From Sclerodactyla briareus (taxonomy: Eukaryota; Echinodermata; Holothuroidea; Dendrochirotida; Sclerodactylidae): a stretch of 64,000 nt of DNA. The position numbers and the translations under genes were made by a program. The DNA lies in contig JAODTK010000311.1 of assembly GCA_026419785.1 (NCBI GenBank), positions 62,001-126,000 of the forward strand, in the 5' to 3' direction. Positions 37,079 to 47,060 of the stretch are shown piece by piece. The notes beneath the pieces are model-generated. The model saw only the letters and a program-made list of their open reading frames with translations, had not been told where the DNA came from and ran no database searches. Position 1 is the stretch's first letter; every line of letters starts with the position of its first letter.

Positions 37079-37408
37079 TCAAATCGGTATACAAGGGGTA
37101 TCTTCAATTACACATGAAACAATCCTAGCAAACGTTTTTGAAATGATTTTGCAACTTTGAAGTCTTTTCGAACTAGAGGCAAATGGTGCTGTAGCTACGC
37201 CGCCAATTTCACTAACCTTATTTTTCATAACAATAACAGGAATAAATTTGGCTTGGGCACTTTCAGAGTAAGACCCTGAACGATAGGTAATTTCATAACA
37301 AACATTTTTGGTACAACATTTCTGTACATGCTCGATTGGTAGGGTAACTAACTCTCTACCATCTTCTCCAGTAGGGCCCTTATCAGTCACACAGTCCAAT
37401 GGAACCAT
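37079..37408 (-). CDS. Unidentified 109-residue ORF
   Basis: An ATG-started frame encodes a protein of even composition with cysteines (HVQKCCTKNVCYEITYRSGS) and no low complexity. It ends at a TGA, but an adjacent frame continues the coding-like composition downstream (36,900-37,078: VEKCLNLSLRKSTSD, then FVPTYREKLFRHQF), so the true product may be longer and broken by an indel. I recognise no family. It lies just upstream of the first SUGT1 exon found and could be an exon of another gene or a mobile-element fragment. Confidence 0.3.
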   Translation of the reverse strand: MVPLDCVTDKGPTGEDGRELVTLPIEHVQKCCTKNVCYEITYRSGSYSESAQAKFIPVIVMKNKVSEIGGVATAPFASSSKRLQSCKIISKTFARIVSCVIEDTPCIPI

Positions 37409-37804
37409 GTGGTTTGTTGCATCTCAGAGTCACCTCACTAAGATATAAATAAGGCCCTAAATATGGATCATGGTTTTGAAGAAAAGAATTAGAAAGGGTA
37501 TTCAGCAAGAAACAAAAATGACTAATGTTTTTTTTATTTTCATCATACTTAGGAGTAGCCTAGGCTACTTGAAATGTGAAGGAGTACTTTGAATGTTCAA
37601 GGTTTAGGGGCCTACTCTAAGACCTATTCTTATTTGACTTCACAGAGTCAGTAAAATATTTTTGAAAGTGAATTGGCCTAGTTCCTCAGCTAAAAAAATG
37701 TGGGTCAATGGAATGTCATTCCAGTCAGAAAGCGTTAGTAAGCAGTGTAACAGAAAATAACGGTATGGTAGTTGGTTTTCGTAATAAGTAATTACAAACG
37801 TGCT

Positions 37805-39265
37805 CCGGCCTAGCCTAGCCTGCGCTTACAGGCTTTAGTTACCTGTACCAAAGCCTGCGTTCACACCGCGGGCCTCGGAATTTTTTTAGGCTAGCGCTAA
37901 CGACCAACTTTCTGTTTCAACTTCAGTTTCTGACAAGCTTGCATCTCACTTAATATACCCAAAGACCAATTAATTGTAGTTCAGGAAGTTCAAATTTCAT
38001 TCCCCATATTGGTCTTTGCAGGTTAAGCAGTATGGCAGTATTTTACCCAGAATCATCAGGAATCTCCATATATGCCTACAACTGAGTACAAGTTTTTGCT
38101 GTGTTACGTGTTGCCATCTAAAATATGACGAATCAAGTAGATTTTCTATGGTATGTCCTTCTTACCTGTCCCAATATGAACGATAGAAGCGCCAAAATTA
38201 GCCCTGATTGGCAACACTTCTGTTACAAAACTATGTTCCAAAACACGACAGGATGGGAAAAAACAGGTTGTGATTTTCCCCAATTATTACTGCAAAATTA
38301 GGCCTAGTCTTGTATAACTTCATACTATGACCTTTTTTAAACATTGCAGTGGATTAGAATGGTTCTTGAATAGGTTATGGAGGCTGCGTAATCGGATGGA
38401 GATTGGAGTCATGAGGTGACGGATTTCGTCACCTCAATGGGAAAGTGGCTAACCGTAAAATTTCTTCTGATACATGACTAGCCTAGCCTAGCCTGCCCTC
38501 AGCTGGCTTTTACCTTACTAAGCCTGCGTTCACGAACTTGAGGCCTATGTCTGTTTTTTAGGCTAGCGCTACTCTGCCAACTTTCTGTTTCAACTTCCAG
38601 TTCCTGACAACTTTGCATCTCATTTAATATACTCAAAAGACCCATTATTGTAGTTAAGAAAAGTTTATGAATCATTCATTCCTTATATTGGTCCTTTGCG
38701 TGAGAACACCCCAAATATATACCCGGAATGCGTCAGTACTCTCTTAAACTTCTTCTTATCACAAGTTGAGCAAGATCTTGCACAAGTTGTTGTTCGCGTT
38801 GCCCTCTTCAGTTACGAATATCAGGCTATTTTCTATTTAATGTCTTGCCTGTGCCCAATATGAATACTAGGAATCGGCCAAAAGGAGCCCGAGTTGGCAA
38901 CACTTCGTTTACAAACAATGTTCCAAAACAAGACTGGCTGGGGAAAAAACAGGTTGTTTTCCCCATAAAATTCCAATCAAACAAATGTTGTAATCCCCAA
39001 ATTCCCTCAAATGGACTGGATTAAATTCTTATCGGGGGCGGGGGGGGAGGGTCAAAATTAGGCTTACATTATCATTGTTTTATACAATTGAATGTTTAAA
39101 CATTTAGTGGATTGGAATTTCTTGAATGATGGTTTGAAAGTTATAGAGGGCTTTGTAATCGAAGGGAGAAGATGGAGGCATGATGTGACGGCTTTCGTCA
39201 CCGTTCAATGTTAGGAAGTGTTGCTAACAGTCCAATTTCTTTCTTCTGATACGTGACTACTACCG
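37805..39265. repeat. Two-copy tandem duplication, unit ~670-770 bp
   Basis: Paired landmarks are gcctagcctagcctgc (37,808 and 38,481), ccaactttctgtttcaactt (37,903 and 38,575), 'tttaaacattgcagtggatt' (38,335 and 39,092) and gtgacgg.tttcgtcacc (38,416 and 39,185). The offset grows from about 671 to 769, so one copy has gained or lost about 100 bp. A weak reverse-oriented gccaggcctcttctgcaggc near 41,436 may be a third, inverted fragment. Confidence 0.8.
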
Positions 39266-39354
39266 AGATGGTCTTAAGCGCTTACGGAGGGTCAAACCCA
39301 ACCCAGTTCCAAAACTGCATTGAACTTTGTGGTTTTAAGTTTCCTCCTTGATTA

Positions 39355-41345
39355 GTTTGTAAATTACCTGTGAGGTGCTCTTCGTTTTTTTGGCTCCCTC
39401 CCTGTCACCAGGATGGCTTCAGCCCACTGATTCTCTCAGGCCGGAAAGAGGCCTACTTCTCTGTACATCCTGTAACCACCAGCCCGAGTGCTTTGAGCCA
39501 AGATGGCGCCGCCGGAGATTGCCCTAAATAGCGCTATTTTGCAAAATGCTTCATTAACTTTTGTGCGGAAAAAATCCCATTGGCTTTGTGTGGGACTCGT
39601 CAGTTTACCTGTGAGGTGCCTTTCGTTTTCCTGGGCCCCTCTCGGTGAAGGAAGGGCTCATACTAAAGATTTTAATAGGAGAGGGGGGAATACCCTGAGC
39701 TTCAATACCCCAGTAACCACATCCCCATCCACATGTGCACCGCACGCCAAAATGGGCGCCGAGAGGGCGCTCCGAAAAGTGTAGGTTGGCAAAAATTCTC
39801 ACCTTGACTTTGTGTGTAAATTACCTGGAGTGCTTTTCGTTTTTTGCCCCCTCCCCTCCAAAAGGCCCCCCCACTGATTCTTCCCCAAGGACAGAATACG
39901 CTACTTAGCTTTATACCATGGTACCATCCACGTCCTTGGAACGCCACGGTGGCACCGGAATAGGAGTGCCCTCAAAATTGCTATTTGGCAAAGATGCTCC
40001 CATTGACTTTGTGTAGAAAATCCTTGACTTAGTGTGTGAATTGGGGCGTTTTACCTGTGAGGCTCTTTTTTGTTTTGGACCCCTCTCGATAACGAAGGGC
40101 TAACCCCCCAAAAAAATTTAGGGGATGGGGAAGACCCCTCAGCTCTATACCCCAGTACTATCGTCTCGTACAACAACGCCAGATGGCGCAAGGAGGACGC
40201 TCAAAAAGTGCCTGTTGTGCCAAATCTAATTCTCCCATTGACTTTGTGTGTATGTTCCATTGGGTGCTTTTTTTTTTTTGCCTCCTCTTTTTTTTGCCTC
40301 CTCCCGTCACGGAATGGCTCGCCCCCACTGATTCGCTCAGAGTCGAATGAAGCCCTTAGCTTTATATCACCGTACCGTCCTCACATGTTTCCATGCCACG
40401 ATGGCATGGCCGCCAGTAGAACTGCCCTAAAAAGTGCCATTTGTTCAAATGCTCCTATTCACACTTCACACACTAAGTCTTGGGAATTTTTTGCACAAAT
40501 AACACTTTTTAGTGCACTCTCCGCGTTGCACGGTGGCATCCAAGGACGTGGGGATGGTTACCATGGTATTGCAGCTAAGTAGTGTCTTTGGTCCCTGGGA
40601 GCCTCATGGGCTGGGGCATTTTGTGACGGGGCAGGGGGCAAAAAACGAAAGGCACCTCACAGGTAATTTACACACCAAGTCATAGGAGATTATTGCATAA
40701 CGGCAACTTTTCATATCGCCTTCTTTTCACATCCCTTGGTGTCGGTGCACGCAGTGGATGGTAATACTGGTAAATATATCCTAAGGTGTCTTCCCCTCCC
40801 TTGAAAAATAATGAGGCTGAGCCCTTCTGTCAACGAGAGGGACCCAAACCAAAAAGCACATCACAGGTAAAATGCCACATTCCACACACTAAGGTCAATG
40901 GGTTTTTCCCTACACAAGTCAATGAGAGTACTTTGTCACAAATAACACTTTTAGGGCACTCTCCTCCCGGTGCACCGTGGCATTCAAGGACGTGGGGATG
41001 GTACCTTGGTATAAAGCTAAATAGCCATATTCCGTCTCGGGGAAAATCGCGTGGCTGGGGCTTTTTGTGATGGGGAGGGGGCAAAAAAGAAAATCACCTC
41101 ACAGTAATACCACTAATCATGGGAGATTTTTGCACAACGGCCTTTTCGAGCATTCCCTGTGCCTCTTGGCATCATGTACAATTGGATAGTACTGGGGGTC
41201 AGAGCTAAGGTGTCTCCCCCCTCCCTCCCAAAATTTTGATCTAAGCCTTTCCTCCACCAGATTGGCCCAAAAAAAAAAGCACCTCACAGGTAAAACGAAA
41301 AAAAACGGCCAAATTCCACATACTAAAGTCAATAGGATTTTTTCC
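39355..41345. repeat. Head-to-head inverted array of a dimeric repeat
   Basis: On the plus strand the landmark ttacctgtgaggtgcttttc occurs near 39,364, 39,604, 39,821, 40,050 and 40,250. From there it occurs as its reverse complement (gcacctcacaggtaattt) near 40,652, 40,850, 41,093 and 41,283. Two monomer types alternate: one followed by 'ccctcccgtcac..aatggct', the other by 'gacccctctcgatgaaggaa'. This makes a dimer of about 430 bp on each side of a centre near 40,450. Each monomer also carries 'ggacgtggggatggtacc' or its complement and 'cccattgactttgtgtg'. The arms are diverged. Confidence 0.85.
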
Positions 41346-41639
41346 TACACAAAGTCAACAATAGCTGCGCGCTGACTGTGTAAAGTTTCGGGTTAGCTTG
41401 GTTGCGCTATAGCCCTACCTGCCTAGCCAGGCCTCTTCTGCAGGCTAGGCTATGTGCTCACCCAATGTGAGTCTGCCAAATGTTGTGACGCTGTGGAAGT
41501 TTGAACGAAAACCCCCAGGTGGTTCCTTCCGACATGAACACTTTCAAATTATCGTATATTTCATCGATTATTCCTACATTTCTCACCGGAAGAAGTCCAT
41601 TTTCTAACTCTTTCCAGCACCCTGCCCCGCAGCTCAAAA

Positions 41640-42105
41640 TGTAATTTTCGCAGTACTTCTGCTATCTGCTCTCTCGAGAAGTTTCTGCAGAAATCGTTTT
41701 GGTATACCAAATTCGCAGCAGCAAAGGGCTAGCTTATAATCTGCCATCTGCACTCTTCTTAGATGTTTTGAAAAAACATGTTTCGAAACAGCACGGTCAT
41801 AAGTCCAGATTGGTTGGTCGACCGTATGGACAAGCCGTTTTACTTTTTTATATTTCGGCATTTAGAGATACCACATTATTTAAGATATCTTCAAATAAAT
41901 GTAGATCTCTCCAAATGCCGATAAAAAGAAAACTGCTTGGCCATACGACCGCGTTGAATCCGGAGTATAAAGCTGGCTCGACAAATGCGCGATCGGTTTT
42001 TGCGGCGCAAATGCGCTTTTTACGAATCATTGCGTTTTTTTGGGTAAATTTGGGGTTGTTCCCAAAAAAAAATCCTCGCAACGCACGAAATTGGTGTTGA
42101 ATAAA
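41640..42105. repeat. Imperfect palindrome (~460 bp), MITE-like
   Basis: The strongest arms are 41,819-41,868 (cgaccgtatggacaagccgt, a T-rich run, cggcatttagaga) and 41,905-41,955, which is its reverse complement with few changes. They are separated by about 37 bases. Outward of these, weaker complementarity continues for more than 150 bases on each side (gcagaaatcgttttggtata against the complement of the 42,040-42,080 stretch). Open frames across it are a by-product of the symmetry. Confidence 0.7.
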
Positions 42106-44430
42106 AGTACAAAGGATAGGCCAGTTCAAAGCAGTATATTTTGGGTCATCTGGAGCAGGTCCCGTGCCGGTGGAGGAGCCGGAGGTTGTTTTTCGATTGT
42201 TTTGACCTCCCCGGAGGTCAAATGAAAGAATAAGCGAGGGTGCCTCTCGTCACCGTGGTGGCGGAAGTCGTGAATGGCCGTCGGCCAACTTGAAAATTGG
42301 TTTCGAATAGTTTGAGGTACAATCGTAGCTTAAAACATCAGCCTGGGGGTTTTGTGGGGCCGAGGATTCCGATTTTTCATATCAGTTTCATTATTCCAAG
42401 TCTCCAAATATCGCAATCCAAAATGGCCGCCGTCGCCATCTTGAAAATTGGTTTCAAATAGTTTCTAGGCACATCGTAGCTTAAAACCTCATTCCTGGGG
42501 TTTTGTTGGTCGAGAGGATTCCATTTTTTTTCCTAATCAGTTTCATGATTCAAGTTCTCTTTATATCATCAAATCCAAAGGGCGACGTCGGACATCTTGA
42601 AATTGGGTTTCAACTATTTTGAGGTACTCGTAGTTAAACACATTTCTGTTGTTTGGGGGGGTCGAGGAATTCATTTTATTAATGTCATTCATGATTCAAA
42701 TAAATGATATCCCAAATCAGGATTCCTCCCAGCTTCCGATTGGTCGCAATTTTGAGTTCATTTTGATTCGTTTCATAGTGGAAAGCGAGGTTGGTCCCTA
42801 AGCTTTTGTCCTCTTGGAGAATAAACTATAACAATTAGTGAGGAGTTCCCTCGTGCATGGAGGACAGAATTGAGGGTGGCTATAAGTCAAAATGACTGCT
42901 GTTGCCATCTTGAAAATTAGCACGTGGGCCAATCGGCAAACATCTACTCCTTCATATAATATACTATTTCACAAGCTTGGAAAGTTCAAGGAGTACATAT
43001 TTCCGATCAGTTTCATATGACCTAATTTTGACTTTCCACAACAAGTTAGCCGCAATAGTTGGGGTCAATTTTTCAGATCGTCGCAGCTTCAAATCGACAT
43101 CGGCGTCGCTCCGATTGAAAAAGCTCACCCACTACTTAAGTGATCGCGGAATTATGAAAATGAGAACTTGATAACTGACTAAAATTGTTGATATGCTAAT
43201 AATATCTAGTTGTACTGAACGCTTTCTCGACTACCAAGCGGCTTCACAGATATTTCATAGGCGCTTGTACGCATTTGAAATACTTGAATTGAAACATTAG
43301 CATAGATTGACGCGTCACTCAAGTACTCGCCACAGTGTTCCCATTGTGCAGATATGATCACTCATTTGCCGGTATGGTAGTGGTGTGCCTCTGGTAGACA
43401 GGTTCAAAATATAGCAGCGATATATAACACATCCAACAGTGACTTGTTAGCATTAGCAACCATTCTGGGCTTTACTCTCAGATCTACCATTGTCCATTCA
43501 GTCCTTAGTAGCACTTGTAGCTATCGCTAATCGAAGTAGTCCAGTAATTTTCGTGACACAAACTATTCATCTGGATCGTTCGAGTCATCATTCACTGTCA
43601 CCCATCGGTACCACCGGCGATAAGGAGCGGATTGGAAAAAGGTGACATGTGCGGCGGACGGACTGGTCGGTACTTCCCATTCATCACCTCGTGACCCTTA
43701 GAGAGACGGGTGTTCTAGTCCTCAGCAGTGGTGGTTTAACTTGTCGTCATCAGGGGCACGGCGGACTGTGCTCTTCTTCATTTTGGTTGCGCCATCAATG
43801 TCTAGGCTGCCCACAGGTAACAGCGTCCATTTTGGGACAGGACGAATGTTTTCATCTCTGCCCTTATTTCTTTCCGCAATTCCAGGCTCTCGCCTATCCC
43901 CCAAGTGCTCTTGTGCCGATGATCAGTCCTCACTTCTGCAAAGATTCTTCTGACGTACCATAGAAGGCCTGGTGTGTTGTTTCCTGTTACTACCAGCTCA
44001 GATTGGCGGTACACACGAAGAGGGGCGACCCCCCCCCCCATGACCCATTGATCAGTACGACTTTTTTAAACAACAAAAACGATTTTTTTTTTTCAGTTCT
44101 GTAGGAGGATTTGCAACGTTATTCAGCGAATATTGCAGCAGCATGTATCTAGGTGCCCCACAATTGTAACTTATTTGCCACTAGGGAAGGATGAGGCCAT
44201 TTATAAGGGTTCACTTCCCTTGGAGTTTCGACCTCAATCAACCCCCCACCCCTCCAGACAACTCTCTCAGTACGTGCCACGGAAAGCATTGCAGGATGTC
44301 CTGGGATCCTCGCTGTCTAAAATAACGACTCCGCTGCAGTTTTCTCATCCTTCACTTGGCATAGCGGAATAACATTATTGTAGCTGCCTCCAACTGTTGG
44401 AAAACGGAGGCCTCGCTCGTGTGCCTGTGT

Positions 44431-44637
44431 TCAAGTTGTTCGACGTCTCGCCTTACCAGTAAATAATGTCGCATCCCGCGCGATCACCAGTGATATTACG
44501 TGCTCCTTTAACCTTCTTTGTAGTCTGACCTTGTTACTGGGGGAGCCAGCCATTGGTCCTTGAACTCCCACGGCACCAGAGCATGCGTCGTCGGCTTTAT
44601 AGGAGCCATTTGGGGATTTGAACATGTTTGGCTGCAT
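44431..44637 (-). CDS. Unassigned ORF inside the foldback-like element
   Basis: A 68-residue frame begins MQPNMFKSPNGSYKADDACS and contains a basic stretch (NKVRLQRRLKEH). No family is recognised. It follows the segment at 44,904-45,300 on the same strand, so the two could be parts of one broken element gene. Confidence 0.2.
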   Translation of the reverse strand: MQPNMFKSPNGSYKADDACSGAVGVQGPMAGSPSNKVRLQRRLKEHVISLVIARDATLFTGKARRRTT

Positions 44638-44903
44638 TCGGTCGTGTCATCATCTTCTTGCTGAAAGTACGGTCCTATGCCATTCAACGAGAAGGATTAG
44701 ACGATCTCTCGTGTGGCATTGAATGATGAACATACTGCAATCTCATCGAATTCTATAGTCACTCCAACGTCTTCTGAGCCATCCTATTGGCAGCCTCACG
44801 ATCTCGGGGTGTGGTAGTAGCAAAGAACCAATAGCCCATTTCCACAAGGGCAAGTATTTTTGTGTTTTTCCCAGGTGTTGGATAAACGCGCCAGTGCAAC
44901 AAT

Positions 44904-45300
44904 TTACTCTCCTAGTTCGATCAAAACCCGATCCGTCTGCAAGATTAATGAGACGGTAGCCCAGACCTCTATCAGGAAGCTACTCTCATAGGATGCACTG
45001 AAAGAGTCACGCATCTGCTCATTCACGAAATTGCGTCTCTCATTCCTGTAGATGGGTTTGGCATGATAGACATCGTCTTCGTAAACACAACCCGTGCTCA
45101 AAATGTATTTTGCTTCCCAACTCTGGGGAGGACTGTATAGTGACCTCAGCACTGATTTGATTCTTGTTCGACTTCGGAGTCTGTCCGAAGCTGTACACCA
45201 GTTTCGCGAGATGCCCAGAGATACTGCGATACGTAGAAAGTGATCGAACTGTCATATTTTCTCTAACACCTATAGGTTTACACAAAATAATTGTATGCAT
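44904..45300 (-). CDS. Unassigned coding-like segment inside the foldback-like element
   Basis: Two overlapping minus-strand frames look coding. One reads SPPQSWEAKYILSTGCVYED, with YRNERRNFVNEQMRDSFSAS a little further on. The other, upstream, reads ENMTVRSLSTYRSISGHLAK. A frameshift between them would give about 150 residues. I recognise no transposase motif. Its position between the terminal inverted repeats makes an element-encoded protein plausible. Confidence 0.3.
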
Positions 45301-46389
45301 ATTTATTTCCCTAACGACGCTAGCATTTCAAAGACAATCGAATGTAATGCGAGGTTGATGGCCGAAGACCCGTTCGCTCTCTCGAAACATCACAGTTATT
45401 GATGTGAAAGTGTGTAGGTCAGCTGTGTATTAACGCCCTCGAGCCCTTGCGTCTGCCGTGAGAGTTAGGGGCTGGGGTCTGCTACTTCATCTGTTTTTTC
45501 CATTCTGAGAAGTGTGTTTAAATCATGCTCCAGGGAGGAATGTACTGTATAGTTTTTTCATCAATCTGCCAGAGATCTTATTCTTGAGATGGTGGACGCG
45601 TGAACAGGGGAGGGTACATGCTGTCTTCGCATCCCATTTTCAGTTATCCCACACGTACCATAAATGAACATTGATTCAATGAATCGTTAGATAGTGGGTT
45701 CTCAATTGTGCCCATTCCAAAGCTATAGGCGGCGAATTTCGAAATTGACCAAATGTGCGTTTGTATTGGATCGACGAACATCTTTAGGAGTGGAGGGGGA
45801 GGGGCTACTTGGGCTTTCAATCTTTATATTTGAACTCCTCTCTTCACCCTTCTAGTATACCCCACTCACCTCAGGAGGTGGGGAGCTCTCATTTCAGCCT
45901 ATCAGGTATATGAAGTGACGAATTTGAATATCAACCAATCGGACGCTGTGATGATGTAAGGATACTTGGAATCATGAAACTGATATGGAAAATGGAATCT
46001 TGACCCCCAAACCCCAGAACTATGTTTTAAGTTTACGATGTACCGTACCATACAAACTTTCTGAAACCATTTTCACGATGGCCGACGGCGGCCATTTTGG
46101 ATTTGAGATATTAAGAGACTTGGATTCATGAAACTGATATTAAAAATGAAATCCTCGACCCCCAGAACCCCAGGCATGATTTTTAACCTACCATGTACCC
46201 AAACTATGCGAAACCAATTTTTCACGATGGCCGACGGCGGCCTTTTTGGATTTGGGGCCACTCACGACTTCCGCCCACACTTTGGCGAGAGCAACCTCGC
46301 TTATTTTCTTATTGACCTTCGAGGAGGTAAAACATCGAAAAAAACCCACCTCCGCTCTTCACCGTCACGGGAGTGCCCAGATGACCCAA

Positions 46390-47060
46390 CTGGTAATTAT
46401 ATCCCCGACACTGTAAGTGTCTGGGGATATTATGGTTTTGGGTGTGTAGCCGCCGCCGCCCAGGCTCCGCCGCCGCCGCCGGAAACTTTAGGCGTTAGCG
46501 CAATAACTCTCTAACGCTTTATACGATTGATCTGAACTTGGTACACATGTCCGCCCTAGTGAAATCTCGGATGAGTTCGAAAGTGCATGGGCATCGCTGC
46601 AATGTTGAGGGCCGCTAATTTGCATAATTTACGCGAAATTTTCAAGTTAGTCGGATTCGAACGAAACTTGGTGGGGTCGGGATATAGTTATCCCCAAAAT
46701 GTGGAGGAGGTCATTCAAGGTCATCGGAGGTCAAATTTGCAAAATTTTTGCGATTTTTCCAAACTTTGTCAGATTTGAACGAAACTTGGTGGATGGGAGT
46801 TACATTTGTTAAAAGTCATTTCAAAACCATCGTGGGTCAAATTTGCATAACTCATGTGCCTATTAACCTCCATGGATTAAAACAAAACTTGGTGTATGAA
46901 GTTGATCTTGGTTTCTGACCAAAATGGGGGTCTTAATGGGAGTGATAGATACTTACTTAGTAAGTACTTACTTACTTAGATACTTCTTCCCTATGATTGC
47001 TCAAAAGCGGGGGATATACACGTGGGCGGTTTCTGTTACCCGCCTACACAGGTTAGTTGT
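46390..47060. repeat. Dispersed repeat with terminal hairpin and 'aacgaaacttggtgg' units
   Basis: It opens with a hairpin at 46,400-46,433 (tatccccgacact, loop gta, agtgtctggggata). A (CCG)n tract follows at about 46,449-46,482, then repeated 'gtcaaatttgcaaaattt', 'gatt(c/t)gaacgaaacttggtg' and 'ggaggtcattcaaggtcatc' units. The end near 47,010 again contains gggggatatacacgtgggcg. A relative lacking the hairpin lies at 26,815-27,050. Confidence 0.6.

Larger units (their letters stand above)
42141..46389. mobile_element. 4.25-kb foldback-like element with long terminal inverted repeats
   Basis: The left end begins ttgggtcatctgg and the right end finishes ccagatgacccaa. From there the two ends match in inverse orientation for about 600 bases (left 42,141-42,780; right 45,905-46,389), including cggtggaggagccggaggtt-like, aataagcgaggttgctctcg-like and ggcggaagtcgtgagtggcc-like stretches. 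Each terminal repeat is itself built of about 150-bp direct subrepeats starting atggccgccgtcggccatct: left near 42,275, 42,422, 42,578 and perhaps 42,890; right, inverted, near 46,240 and 46,085. I see no clear target-site duplication. The interior holds unassigned open frames. Multi-subrepeat long TIRs are the layout of foldback or TU-type elements known from sea urchins and flies. Confidence 0.8.

Noticed and set aside
40070-40582. Plus-strand open frame of 170 residues
   Set aside because: It lies entirely inside the inverted dimeric array and only translates repeat monomers.
41634-42129. Open frames on both strands
   Set aside because: The DNA is an imperfect palindrome, so long frames on both strands are expected from its symmetry.
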